A program made the position numbers and the translations under genes. From the NCBI RefSeq assembly GCF_028330525.1, contig NZ_JAQMSD010000060.1:1-55195 (forward strand): a stretch of DNA of 55,195 nt, written 5' to 3'. Under the pieces are notes generated by a model. The model was not told the origin of the DNA. It made no database searches and saw nothing but the letters and a program-made list of their open reading frames with translations. Source of the DNA: Spirulina sp. CS-785/01. GTDB taxonomy: Bacteria > Cyanobacteriota > Cyanobacteriia > Cyanobacteriales > Spirulinaceae. Within the stretch, counting starts at the first letter, position 1. Each line of letters begins with the position of its first letter. This document shows positions 1-8,310 of this stretch, piece after piece.

Positions 1-123
1 GTACAGGCCCAAATCACTCCACCTGCCAACAGCACGACCTGACTCTACCCATTTACGGGCTCGACTGGGCTTAGTTGGCATCAGTGGTTGCCCGTCTTTA
101 GAAACTACGGGAATTCGGTTCAT
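1..123 (-). CDS. iscB: IscB-like RRXRR/HNH nuclease, N-terminal 41 codons (cut by left edge)
   Basis: An open frame begins with ATG (complement of 121-123) and runs uninterrupted off the left edge. The visible start reads M-N-R-I-P-V-V-S-K-D-G followed by PLMPTKPSRARKWVESG and then GRWSDLGLY. This matches the N-terminal RRXRR segment of IscB-type proteins (RuvC/HNH nucleases related to Cas9, carried by IS200/IS605-like elements), where a short beta-strand 'VPV' is followed by 'PLMPT..SRAR..L..GKA'. The RuvC and HNH catalytic residues lie outside the window, so activity cannot be judged. In this family the gene is preceded by a structured omegaRNA, and the 300 bases upstream fit that. It is too short for the usual ORF length cut-off. 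Alternative: another RRXRR-domain HNH endonuclease of an unrelated element. Confidence 0.75.
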   Translation of the reverse strand, partial: MNRIPVVSKDGQPLMPTKPSRARKWVESGRAVGRWSDLGLY

Positions 124-391
124 AGGAGATAATCCCTCCAAATCAGGTTTACGTCTCTTACGCCACGGTTAACGCTGTGTCCTGGACTAACCCAGTTGGG
201 TGAGATTCCACCCCCTTACATCTAATCCAAAAAGCGAGAAACATTTGGAAGTGTTTACTCATTAACCGCTCTTGGCTCTATTCGCAGCTACGGGAAGGTT
301 ATCTCTCCCCACTCCCTCACCTCACGAAGTAGGTGGGGGTCATTGAAATGCCGTCCCCAGAGCGTCCAACGCGCTCCGACTGAATGCTTAC
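124..391 (-). ncRNA. Candidate IscB omegaRNA scaffold
   Basis: No gene fits the stretch between the IscB start and the DoxX gene, but it is rich in hairpins: arms GAGCG/CGCTC at 360-364 and 372-376; CACCT/AGGTG at 318-322 and 331-335; AAACA/TGTTT around 240-257; GGGTG/CACCC at 198-202 and 209-213; and CTGG/CCAG at 182-195. It lies directly 5' of the iscB start on the same strand, exactly where IscB omegaRNAs are encoded. In that family the guide is at the RNA's 5' end, so it would be read from roughly 390-430. The 5' boundary given here, at a TAAGCATTCAG motif (381-391), is inferred, not seen. Confidence 0.55.
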
Positions 392-437
392 CTTACGTCA
401 ATCAACCCATTTTAACGGGTTTTAACCCAAGACATAT

Positions 438-974
438 CTAATTCTGAGAAGACGGGTGATATTTGCGACGACGCTTAAACAACTTGCGTCTCACAAACTG
501 CATTATCCCTTCTGGACTATCTTCAGAGGAGTGACTCGACTTATTCCCCCAAAACTTCTCATCGAGGGAGACTTTATTAAACCCAAGGCCCGCTAATAAT
601 AGAAACAGAATTAAATCATAGATTAACTGGCCTCCTGCGGTATCCCAGTTTTGTACAATTGTCACGCCGTACATTAAAACAATCATCAAAATCAGACCAG
701 CAATCAAGGCATAACGGGTAAAGAGGCCAAAAATCAGCAAAAACCCGACAATTAACTCGACAGGAGGCACTAAGGCCGCATTCATCCGCACTAACCATTC
801 TGGCATCCATGCCCCCTCCATCGCCCCTACCATTGCATCCATAAAGCCAGGAATATTGCCCATGCGGGTAAAGCCGTGGTTAAAGTAGTTGACTCCCATA
901 ATGATACGCAATAGGGTATAAGCCCAGACAATATCTGAAGATCGTAAACCAACTTTAATGCGATCGCTATTCAT
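438..974 (-). CDS. DoxX family membrane protein
   Basis: 178 residues with four hydrophobic segments (about 15-35, 65-87, 88-110 and 115-133), the usual DoxX/SURF4-like four-helix layout. Family hallmarks include a first helix with 'LLRIIMGVNYFNHGFTRMG' and a third region 'GLFTRYALIAGLILMIV'. The C-terminus is a strongly basic cytoplasmic tail (FVRRKLFKRRRKYH). DoxX proteins are inner-membrane proteins linked in some bacteria to quinone/thiosulfate oxidation or oxidative-stress complexes; the role here is unknown. The next gene on the same strand upstream is a quinone-reactive flavoprotein, but a 245-bp repeat-containing gap separates them, so an operon is not certain. A HIP1 site overlaps the first codons (960-967). 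Confidence 0.8.
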   Translation of the reverse strand: MNSDRIKVGLRSSDIVWAYTLLRIIMGVNYFNHGFTRMGNIPGFMDAMVGAMEGAWMPEWLVRMNAALVPPVELIVGFLLIFGLFTRYALIAGLILMIVLMYGVTIVQNWDTAGGQLIYDLILFLLLAGLGFNKVSLDEKFWGNKSSHSSEDSPEGIMQFVRRKLFKRRRKYHPSSQN

Positions 975-1084
975 AATAACCTCTTACTGATTACTGTTGA
1001 TTGTTGACTATTTACTCTCGGTGAAACTAAAAATTGCTTAAAATTAGCTGAAAGGCTTACTGTGATTAGTTTCTGACTTTCTTT

Positions 1085-1200
1085 TTAGGGTAAGGGTAAA
1101 ACCTTCCTATTCCCTATTCCCTGTTCCCTTGCCTTGAGCGAAGCCGTTCGCGTTAGCGTCTCCGTGCTTGAGAAAAGGCTGTTCCCTGTTCCCTTCGGAC
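1085..1200. repeat. Dispersed low-complexity intergenic repeat
   Basis: The gap between the DoxX and NADH dehydrogenase-like genes carries runs built on TTCCCTATTCCCTGTTCCC at 1105-1130 and again near 1180-1197, with a segment CGAAGCCGTTCGCGTTAGCG between them. The GGGAACAGGGAATAGGG motif recurs at about 28287-28318, 37937-37975 and 50420-50430, always between genes. It is a typical cyanobacterial short interspersed repeat. Confidence 0.6.
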
Positions 1201-1219
1201 ACTGATTACTGTTAACTAA

Positions 1220-2548
1220 CTATACCGAATCATTCCCAGAGTCCGGTTGTTCAGACGCTAAAGAAATAGACAATTCTCCCTTAGTCATGGGTTGAGTAGC
1301 TGGTAAAATGAGACGCACCGGACGGTCTGCAAACAAATACCCCTGCACCCAACTCAACAACAACAATAAACGGTTACGAAACCCCGGTAAATAGACAAAA
1401 TGAACCCCCAACCACATTAACCAGGCCACAACCCCTGTAAAAGCGACTCCGGCAATATAACCCACCCCCGTGTAACAGCCAATAATCGCCAAACGGCCTT
1501 TATTGAAGTAACGAAAGGGTTTCGGGGATTTACCTTGGAGTTGTCGCCGCAAATTTTTGGCCACTTGGACTCCCGCTTGTAACGCTTCTGGGGCAACACC
1601 AATCAGAGGTTTCCTATTCTGTAAAATATAGGCCACATCCCCGATCGCGTAAACATTGGGATATTCTAACAGTTGCAAACTGGAATTCACACACACCTTG
1701 CCCTTGCTCGCCGTTGCAACCGCCTCCCGTGACTGGGGATAGGTTGCCCCTTGGCCTGCCGTCCAAATGACCGTCCCTGCCTCAATAAACCGCCCCTCAG
1801 ACAACATTATTCCCGTCTCACTCACCCGTTCTACCTTGGTTTGCAAATACACCTCAACCCCTAACCGTCGCAATTTCTTAGCGGTATATTTGCCCAATTT
1901 TTTAGGTAAATCCGGGAGTAACTGATCCCCCGACTGGAGTAAAATAATCCGGGCAGGTAAATGGCGTAACTCTGGATAGTCCCGCCCCATGGCACCGCGC
2001 ATCCATTCCAGCAAAGCCCCGGCTAACTCCACTCCTGTGGCCCCTCCACCCACAATGGTAAACGTTAGTAACCGTTGCCGTTCTTGAAAATTGCCCTCTC
2101 CCGTGGCTTGTTCTAAGCGGGTGATAATATGATTCCGAATGGCGATCGCATCATCAATAGACCGCAACGGCAACCCATACCGCGCCGCCCCCGCAACCCC
2201 CTGAAACGTCGTTTTTCCCCCTGTCGCCAACAGTAAATAGTCATAGGACACCAAAGAATGATCCGTTTCAATAATTTGACTATGAAAATCAACCCGATGC
2301 ACCTCACTCATCAAAAAACGAACATTGGGGGACCCCCGCAACAACGTCCGCACCGGATAAACCACCTGAGTAGGTTCAACTTGCGCTGTCGCCACTTGAT
2401 AGAGCAGAGGAATAAAGGTATGGTGAGCATGGCGATCAATCAACAACACCTCGGCATCTGCCCCAGATAAAGATTGAGCCGCCTGTAACCCTCCAAACCC
2501 CGCACCGATAATCACAATACGAGTCCGTTGAGAGCTAGAGTTAGACAT
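1220..2548 (-). CDS. Type-II NADH dehydrogenase-like FAD/NAD(P) oxidoreductase
   Basis: 442 residues. The N-terminal dinucleotide fold IVIIGAGFGGLQAAQSL (G15-x-G17-x-x-G20) binds FAD. A second Rossmann motif FTIVGGGATGVELAGAL at about 163-180 binds NAD(P)H. 'TVIWTAGQGA' and 'NVYAIGDVAYI' (FAD-contacting Asp) complete the pyridine-nucleotide disulfide reductase fold. The C-terminal 80 residues are hydrophobic and amphipathic (GVAFTGVVAWLMWLGVHFVYL, then RNRLLLLLSWVQGYLF), as in membrane-attached NDH-2 enzymes that pass electrons from NAD(P)H to quinone without pumping protons. Cyanobacteria have several such proteins (NdbA/B/C); I cannot assign which. No redox-active CxxC is seen, which argues against a sulfide:quinone reductase. 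Confidence 0.85.
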   Translation of the reverse strand: MSNSSSQRTRIVIIGAGFGGLQAAQSLSGADAEVLLIDRHAHHTFIPLLYQVATAQVEPTQVVYPVRTLLRGSPNVRFLMSEVHRVDFHSQIIETDHSLVSYDYLLLATGGKTTFQGVAGAARYGLPLRSIDDAIAIRNHIITRLEQATGEGNFQERQRLLTFTIVGGGATGVELAGALLEWMRGAMGRDYPELRHLPARIILLQSGDQLLPDLPKKLGKYTAKKLRRLGVEVYLQTKVERVSETGIMLSEGRFIEAGTVIWTAGQGATYPQSREAVATASKGKVCVNSSLQLLEYPNVYAIGDVAYILQNRKPLIGVAPEALQAGVQVAKNLRRQLQGKSPKPFRYFNKGRLAIIGCYTGVGYIAGVAFTGVVAWLMWLGVHFVYLPGFRNRLLLLLSWVQGYLFADRPVRLILPATQPMTKGELSISLASEQPDSGNDSV

Positions 2549-3174
2549 GGAGACTGGTGAGTGGTGAGGATAAAGTGGTGAAGATGAGAAGATGAATGGT
2601 GTCCCAGAGCTTCAACTATTGTGAAACACCATTCTGAGAATTTTCTTAACTTTTTCCAGCATAGCCTCAAATCCCCTCTGTCTGAGGATAGATTTTATCT
2701 GTCCAGCCGGGGGAATGGCAGTAATCCGTGATAATTGAGAACACCTCATCCAACACCTTGGTAATACATTTATACACACTCACTACAGAATTAAACAATC
2801 TTTCTTTTGTGAAAAGTTCTCAAACCTAGAAAATCCCCCCTAGTCTCAGTTTAAAAAACTCGTTTTTACGCAACTTTTTGCAAAATGTAATATTTCGTAA
2901 TATTGTTAACTAATTCTGTAAAAAAATCTTGAAAATCAGATTTTTTTACCCCAAAAAGTTGCATTTAATTTATTTTAGATTTATACTTCCGGTAAAAGCA
3001 TAGGTTAATCCCAATCAGCCCTCAAACCAAGTGTCATCAGGGTTAGTATAAGTAAAACTAATTTTGCTTATTTTCAGTCTGCTCTGGGTTGATTGAGCTA
3101 ACCATGAGCTAACCATGAGCTAACCATGAGCTAACCAAGGAACTCACCGTTATTCCTTCTACTTCCTAAATATT
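2549..3174. other. 626-bp AT-rich intergenic region
   Basis: No convincing ORF. It separates two divergent genes and should hold both promoters. An AT hairpin with arms AAAAAAATC (2920-2928) and GATTTTTTT (2939-2947) runs into a T-tract and could act as a weak terminator on plus. The last 80 bases contain four tandem 11-mers (next entry). Confidence 0.6.
3095..3138. repeat. Four tandem copies of an 11-bp unit
   Basis: The unit GAGCTAACCAT occurs at 3095, 3106, 3117 and 3128 (the last copy ends ...CCAAGG). It sits 37 bases before the COP23 start codon, within the probable promoter or 5' UTR. It may be repeated regulator sites or replication slippage. Confidence 0.85.
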
Positions 3175-3828
3175 ATGAAACTTAATCAATTAACCCATTT
3201 CCTGCTTGGTGGAGCAGTCGCCCTAGGCACAGCCGCCTTAATGCAGCTTCCCAGTGAAGCGGCTGGTGTGCGTTTTACCTGTGGCATGAATGTGGACACC
3301 GGACTGCCCACAACCTATGCCATCCCCAACAATAACCCCAACATTGGCAAACCGATTATTCGTTGGTATTCCCGATTTTTCAGTAATTCTGGCTATACTC
3401 CCATGCGACGCTGCCAAGAAGTTTCGGCTAGATTCCAACGCTTTTATCAATCTGGACAACTGAATTACTTAACAACCGGAATTGTGAACGGCCAGCCCGT
3501 GGTTTGTGTGGCCAGTCGTCATGGCGCTCCTTGTGCAGGTGACACCGTTCTCTTTACCTTAAAACCCGGCTCAAATGCCTCTCGCACCATTCAACGTCTC
3601 TTTAACATTCGAGATGGTGCAAGTGATGTCCTCTACGAAAGCGAAGACGGTAGCGGCAACTATATTGACTTTAATCAATTATTAGACGTACGGGCTAATG
3701 AAAACATCGGCGGTGGTAATAACCAACCCGATAGCCCCACCCCTTCTGCCGAACCGGATACTCCTACCTCTCCTGAACCCTCCGGAAATCCTAATCCGTC
3801 TGACTCTGATCCTGGAGACTGGTTCTAG
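3175..3828 (+). CDS. COP23-domain secreted protein
   Basis: 217 residues. A signal peptide (MKLNQLTHF followed by a hydrophobic core) probably ends at about residue 29 (PSEA-AG). The mature part matches the COP23 (circadian oscillating protein) domain: an opening 'VRFTCGM', a central 'RCQEVSARFQRFYQSGQLNYL', then 'VCVA' and 'APCAGDTVLFTLKPG'. The cysteines at about 36, 80, 111 and 120 could form two disulfides. After residue 175 the tail is low complexity, rich in Pro, Ser and Asp (PDSPTPSAEPDTPTSPEPS). COP23 is known as a membrane-associated protein with circadian accumulation in a unicellular cyanobacterium; its biochemistry is unknown. Two trypsin-like protease genes follow on the same strand after 38 and 32 bases, so the three are probably co-transcribed. 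Confidence 0.8.
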   Translation: MKLNQLTHFLLGGAVALGTAALMQLPSEAAGVRFTCGMNVDTGLPTTYAIPNNNPNIGKPIIRWYSRFFSNSGYTPMRRCQEVSARFQRFYQSGQLNYLTTGIVNGQPVVCVASRHGAPCAGDTVLFTLKPGSNASRTIQRLFNIRDGASDVLYESEDGSGNYIDFNQLLDVRANENIGGGNNQPDSPTPSAEPDTPTSPEPSGNPNPSDSDPGDWF

Positions 3829-3866
3829 AATAGAAGGAGATTCATTCAATAGGTCTAGCCAAAAAT

Positions 3867-4982
3867 ATGCGTTTATTACAACTTCTCGCCTGTGTTAGTA
3901 GTTTATCCTTGCTCCCCACCGTCATTGGGGGTGAAAACCTAGCACAGGCTTTTCCTCAAAACACCTTTGAGGAATTTGAGCAGGACTTGGAGAATGATTT
4001 AGAGGCGAATGATTTAAGGGAATTTGAAACCTTTACGCCGTTAGGGGAGGAGACTCCTTCCCCGGTTCAACCGAACCCCACCCGTGAGGTTTCTCCCTTT
4101 AACAGCAATTCCCCTGAATTCAATTCCCGTCCTCAACAAACTCCAACTGCCCCACCCCCTCAAGTCTCTCAAAACCTGCAAACCTTGGCTCAAGCGGTAT
4201 CTGTGAAAGTCTTGGCCGGACGAGTTTGGGGATCAGGGGTTTTAATTCAGCAACAAGGCAATGTTTACACCGTTGTCACCAACGAGCACGTTTTAGCTGC
4301 CGGACTAGAGGACAAGTCCTACCAAGTACAAACCCCCGATGGTCAAATTCATCGGGCAACCGTCCGAGGAAAGGTGGATTTTAGCGGCAATGATGTCTCT
4401 GTGCTGCGTTTTCGGAGTCCTAATTCCTATACTGTGGTGTCCTTGGCCCCTCGTCCTCCTCAAGTGGGGGATGCGGTGTTTGCTGCCGGATTTCCCCTAG
4501 AGTCCAATACCTACGGTTCAGGGGACTTTACCCTCACTGCCGGAGAAATCACCTTTGTGATGGCTCGTCCCTTTATTAAAGGGTATCAATTGGGATATAG
4601 CAACGATGTGGTTCAGGGAATGAGTGGGGGGCCATTATTGAATGGCCAAGGCCAATTGATTGGCATTAATGGCAAACATAAATATCCCTTGTGGGGGAAT
4701 CCTTATGTTTTTAGTGATGGTTCAACCCCGAACCAGATTCCCCAAGAGGAATTAGCGCGATCGAGTTGGGCAATTCCCTTGCAAACCATCCTCCAGATGG
4801 CTTCTATTGCTCCAGATTCTCGCTCCGCACAAACTCCATCCCCCTCCTCTCCGACGAATCCTCCGGCCTCCTTCTCCCGTCCTAACCCTCCCCAAGTCCA
4901 ACCCAGAGAAACCCAACCCACTGAACTCCAACCCCTCCCCCAAATCCGCGAAGTGCAGACGGGACGGACTCGCTGGTGGTAA
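3867..4982 (+). CDS. Secreted trypsin-like serine protease
   Basis: 371 residues with an N-terminal signal peptide (MRLLQLLACVSSLSLLP). Then comes an acidic, Pro-rich linker to about residue 105 and an S1-type protease domain of about residues 110-315. The catalytic triad can be read: His in 'VVTNEHVLAAG', Asp in 'FSGNDVSVLRF' and Ser in 'QGMSGGPLLNGQGQLIGING'. There is no PDZ domain, so it is not a standard DegP/HtrA. The C-terminus is again Pro/Ser-rich. It sits between COP23 and a second protease gene, with a 32-base gap to the latter. Probably periplasmic or extracellular; substrate unknown. Confidence 0.85.
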   Translation: MRLLQLLACVSSLSLLPTVIGGENLAQAFPQNTFEEFEQDLENDLEANDLREFETFTPLGEETPSPVQPNPTREVSPFNSNSPEFNSRPQQTPTAPPPQVSQNLQTLAQAVSVKVLAGRVWGSGVLIQQQGNVYTVVTNEHVLAAGLEDKSYQVQTPDGQIHRATVRGKVDFSGNDVSVLRFRSPNSYTVVSLAPRPPQVGDAVFAAGFPLESNTYGSGDFTLTAGEITFVMARPFIKGYQLGYSNDVVQGMSGGPLLNGQGQLIGINGKHKYPLWGNPYVFSDGSTPNQIPQEELARSSWAIPLQTILQMASIAPDSRSAQTPSPSSPTNPPASFSRPNPPQVQPRETQPTELQPLPQIREVQTGRTRWW

Positions 4983-5014
4983 AGGGGAAACCCTATCGAA
5001 TTCTGTGAAGGTCA

Positions 5015-6199
5015 ATGTCATTAATAGGCACATTTTGGCAAACATTAGGGGGCATCCTGCTCAGTAGTTTGATCACAATGCCTGCTTGGGCCGCGTTATC
5101 CCTAGCAGAAATGAACTCTATTGCCAAGCAAACCACCGTTTTGATTGCTCCTAGTCTGACCCAAGACTTGCTCGATGATCTCGAAAATAATCGCAATAAT
5201 CCGAATGCGGCGGAGAGAAACCAAGAAGGGTTATGGAATCCGGGGTCTGGGGTGATTATTGCCAAAGACGGGAATCGGTATTATGTCCTCACCGTGACCC
5301 ATAACTTTAGGCAGCGACATTTAGATCAAGGACTGACCTACGGAATTCGGACTAGCGATCGCAAGGTTCATAAAGTCCAATCCCTCAACGATGGCCGAGG
5401 ATGTCCCCTCAATGCCTCTCCTTCTCTACAAGAGAAATTAGTGCGCTTTGGGTGCTATTCCAGAGAAGTGGAAGGTCGAGTGGCTGGAGTGGATTTAGCG
5501 ATCGTTAGTTTTGACAGTGACCAAACCTACCCCGTTGCCCAAATCGGCAATACAGAAGAAGTCCAAATCGGGGAAAAAATTTATATCTCCGGGTGGCCAG
5601 ACCCCGAAAAAGAGAAAAACCCCATCAACCAAGAATGTAATGGACGGGTTGCAAGACGAGAACGACGGTTAGCCTGGGGTCCCATGGAAGCCAGAATTGA
5701 TCCCCAATCCGGCCCCAATGGCTACAGCCTATTTTATCTAGACAAAACTCGTCCTGGCATGAGTGGCGGCCCCGTATTTGATGCAGAAGGTAGAGTCATT
5801 GGCATTCATGGACGGGGTTCAGGTCAAAAGAAAGAGCGTCAAAAATTCGACGGTTACTGTTCCACACTCAGGGCCGTTGTCAATCCCCCCAACCGTCTTA
5901 GCACCTCTGATCCCACAGAATTAAGTTCCTATTACAGCAGCGCACAGAACTTTAATTATTTCCTCAATTTACTCCAGAACAGAAACCTAAATTTTCTATT
6001 CAACCGCAACCCTCTCCCCCAAACCATCATTCAATCCCAAATAACTTCTATTCCCCAGTCCGAAGAAGAAAGTGGATTTTATGATGATCCGACCGACGTA
6101 GTAGAAAATATCTATCAATCCTTTTCTGGTATTGAAACCCGCTTGAGAGATAACTCCTCTACTGGTTGTGAATGGTTTTTAGGAGGAGATTGTGATTAA
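5015..6199 (+). CDS. Secreted trypsin-like serine protease, second of a tandem pair
   Basis: 394 residues. A signal peptide (GTFWQTLGGILLSSLITMP) is followed directly by the protease domain. The triad is visible: His in 'YYVLTVTHNF', Asp in 'VAGVDLAIVSFDSD' and Ser in 'TRPGMSGGPVFDAEGRVIGI'. Compared with the gene before, it has an insertion with extra cysteines (GRGCPLNASPSL, RFGCYSRE, NQECNGR), suggesting disulfides and export. The last 100 residues, after the protease core, match nothing I know. The pair shares the fold but only modest similarity, so the duplication is old. A HIP1 site lies at 5355. Confidence 0.85.
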   Translation: MSLIGTFWQTLGGILLSSLITMPAWAALSLAEMNSIAKQTTVLIAPSLTQDLLDDLENNRNNPNAAERNQEGLWNPGSGVIIAKDGNRYYVLTVTHNFRQRHLDQGLTYGIRTSDRKVHKVQSLNDGRGCPLNASPSLQEKLVRFGCYSREVEGRVAGVDLAIVSFDSDQTYPVAQIGNTEEVQIGEKIYISGWPDPEKEKNPINQECNGRVARRERRLAWGPMEARIDPQSGPNGYSLFYLDKTRPGMSGGPVFDAEGRVIGIHGRGSGQKKERQKFDGYCSTLRAVVNPPNRLSTSDPTELSSYYSSAQNFNYFLNLLQNRNLNFLFNRNPLPQTIIQSQITSIPQSEEESGFYDDPTDVVENIYQSFSGIETRLRDNSSTGCEWFLGGDCD

Positions 6200-6530
6200 T
6201 TGAATATAACCCTTTAGCTATTAATTTTGATGCCGCGACGCTTAAAACTAACACTCCGAAGGAAAAGTACCATGACTGAACCCCTCTTTCAGTTAGTTTT
6301 ATTTTAAATAAAACCATCAAAGTAAGACTTTTACTATAAATCATAGGTTCGTAGTAAGCCCTTTAGGGCTTACACAAAGCTGCTTAAAAATAAGCAAATA
6401 ACTTTTCTATAAAAACCAAAAATAAACTTGTTTTTTACCTAAAATAGAGTAAAATTCAAATAATCTGAAATACCCAACAGACTGTATTTCAAATGTATTG
6501 CAAACATGAAGATTTTTTGAGGTGTGAGAA
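6200..6530 (+). other. 331-bp intergenic region upstream of the porin
   Basis: No ORF that I trust. It contains a perfect palindrome GTAAGCCCT-TT-AGGGCTTAC at 6354-6373, a likely dispersed repeat or terminator stem. The remaining 150 bases are AT-rich and should hold the porin promoter. Confidence 0.6.
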
Positions 6531-8219
6531 GTGAAAAGTAAAAGTCCTTACTTTATATTATTTCTAAGTCCCCTTTTTGCTCTAACTACAGTTATTGCAC
6601 AAGCCCAAGCTCAATCCTTAGAGTCTCCGAATTTATCATCCAACCCGTCCGAAAACACCGAGCAACTCACCAACCTAACCCTACCCCTAACCACCATTGC
6701 AGACATTCAACAAAATACAACCCGTTCATCTCCAATTACTGACTCTAACCCCATAGATTTTAGTAACACTATGGGACAAATGACCAACGTCTTTGAACTC
6801 CGAGATGTTGATCCAGCCACCTGGGCTTATAGTGCCTTAGCATCATTAATTGAGCGTTATAATTGTTTAGCGGGTTATCCCGATGGCACATTTCGAGGCA
6901 ACTTCGCCACCAGTCGCTACGAATTTGCAGCCGGATTAAACGCCTGTTTACAACAAATGGAACGTTTAATCGCAACCGACGAATATGTCACCGAAGAAGA
7001 CCTGAATATCTTACAACGCTTAAAACAAGAATATGACACCGAACTGAGAGTCCTAGGAACTAAAACCGACAACCTAGAAAGTCGCGTTAGTTTTCTAGAA
7101 GATAATCAATTTTCGACCACAGTTCGTTTCGGAGGACAAGCCACCTTTGCCGTCTCTTTCGGTGGCGGGGGCGACCCACCAGGGACAGGAGTGGCCGAAC
7201 CCATCTTTAACTATAACTCCAAAATCGGTATTGTAACGGCATTAACCCCCTTAGACCGTTTACGAATCGCCTTTGAAGCCGGAAACTTTGAAAATATCGC
7301 CTTTGCAGGACCCAATTCCCTGAATACTCGCACCGCCTTATTATCCTTTCAAACCGGAACATCGAACCAACTGCAACTTTCGTCCTTAGAATATCGAACC
7401 GCCGCCTTAGATAACCGAGTCGTCTTCACCATTAAACCCTTTGGGTTTCAACTCAGTGACATCTTAACCGCTAACTCCGCTTACTTTGATTCCAGTCGAG
7501 GGGCAATTTCCCGCTTTGCCGAAGCAAGTCCCGTATTTAAAATTGGCGCACCGGATGCTGGATTAGGGTTTGATTGGTTAATATCCGATAGTGTCCGTTT
7601 TCAAGCCGCCTATGGCTTTCGTAACGCCAATGACGGAGAAGTCGGCATCTTCAAATCCGATCATAGTGTTTTAGGATTACAATTCCTGATGCAACCGACC
7701 TCCAACTTAGTGACAGGAGTTACCTACGTAAATGGGTATTCTCGCAACGGTCGTCTAGACACCTTTACCGGAAGTTTTAACGCCGATACATCAGGACAAT
7801 TCTTTTCCTTTACCCCAATCCAAATTCATGCCTTGAACGGAACAGTACAATGGAGAGTAGCCCCAAATGTTACCTTGGGAGCATGGGGAGGTCTCATTTA
7901 TAGCCGAGGGTTAGGAGTTGATGAAACCACCCTAGCTGTTACTAAAACTTATCTCTTTTCTGTGGGAATTGCAGACCCCTTTGGACGAGAAGGCGATCTC
8001 TTTGCCATTTTAGGCGGACAACCCCCCAAACTCTTTGCCGGAACAGGGCCAGTCCCAGAAGACCCCGGTTCATCTCTCCATTTAGAAGCCTTCTATAATT
8101 TCCAAGTGAATGATCATCTATCCATTAGTCCTGGAGTCTTCATGGTGACAAATCCCGGTAATATCCCTGAAAATAACACCATTTTTGTAGGAACATTGCG
8201 AGCAACGTTACGATTTTAA
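6531..8219 (+). CDS. SLH-domain iron-uptake-type outer membrane porin (OprB family)
   Basis: 562 residues, starting with GTG, with a clear signal peptide (SPYFILFLSPLFALTTVIAQAQA). An S-layer homology domain at about 92-145 (DVDPATWAYSALASLIERYNC, then GYPDGTF.GN...SRYEFAAGLNACL) anchors the protein to peptidoglycan-linked polymer. A short coiled coil (about 150-190) follows, then an OprB-like beta-barrel ending in aromatic-terminated strands (final residues FVGTLRATLRF). This SLH + coiled coil + barrel architecture is the standard cyanobacterial porin, and relatives are implicated in passive uptake of iron and other inorganic ions. I saw no clear Fur box, so iron control is not supported from sequence. 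Confidence 0.88.
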   Translation: MKSKSPYFILFLSPLFALTTVIAQAQAQSLESPNLSSNPSENTEQLTNLTLPLTTIADIQQNTTRSSPITDSNPIDFSNTMGQMTNVFELRDVDPATWAYSALASLIERYNCLAGYPDGTFRGNFATSRYEFAAGLNACLQQMERLIATDEYVTEEDLNILQRLKQEYDTELRVLGTKTDNLESRVSFLEDNQFSTTVRFGGQATFAVSFGGGGDPPGTGVAEPIFNYNSKIGIVTALTPLDRLRIAFEAGNFENIAFAGPNSLNTRTALLSFQTGTSNQLQLSSLEYRTAALDNRVVFTIKPFGFQLSDILTANSAYFDSSRGAISRFAEASPVFKIGAPDAGLGFDWLISDSVRFQAAYGFRNANDGEVGIFKSDHSVLGLQFLMQPTSNLVTGVTYVNGYSRNGRLDTFTGSFNADTSGQFFSFTPIQIHALNGTVQWRVAPNVTLGAWGGLIYSRGLGVDETTLAVTKTYLFSVGIADPFGREGDLFAILGGQPPKLFAGTGPVPEDPGSSLHLEAFYNFQVNDHLSISPGVFMVTNPGNIPENNTIFVGTLRATLRF

Positions 8220-8310
8220 TACACCGTCCCTCAGTATGAATTTTTTCTCTTATCCCCCTAAATTGACAGTCTTGAATTTAGGGTGAATCCTCAAAAAATA
8301 GGTCAAAGCC

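Noticed and set aside
3095-3138. Possible CRISPR or iteron origin
   Set aside because: The unit is 11 bp with no spacers, there is no replication gene nearby, and the site is a promoter region.
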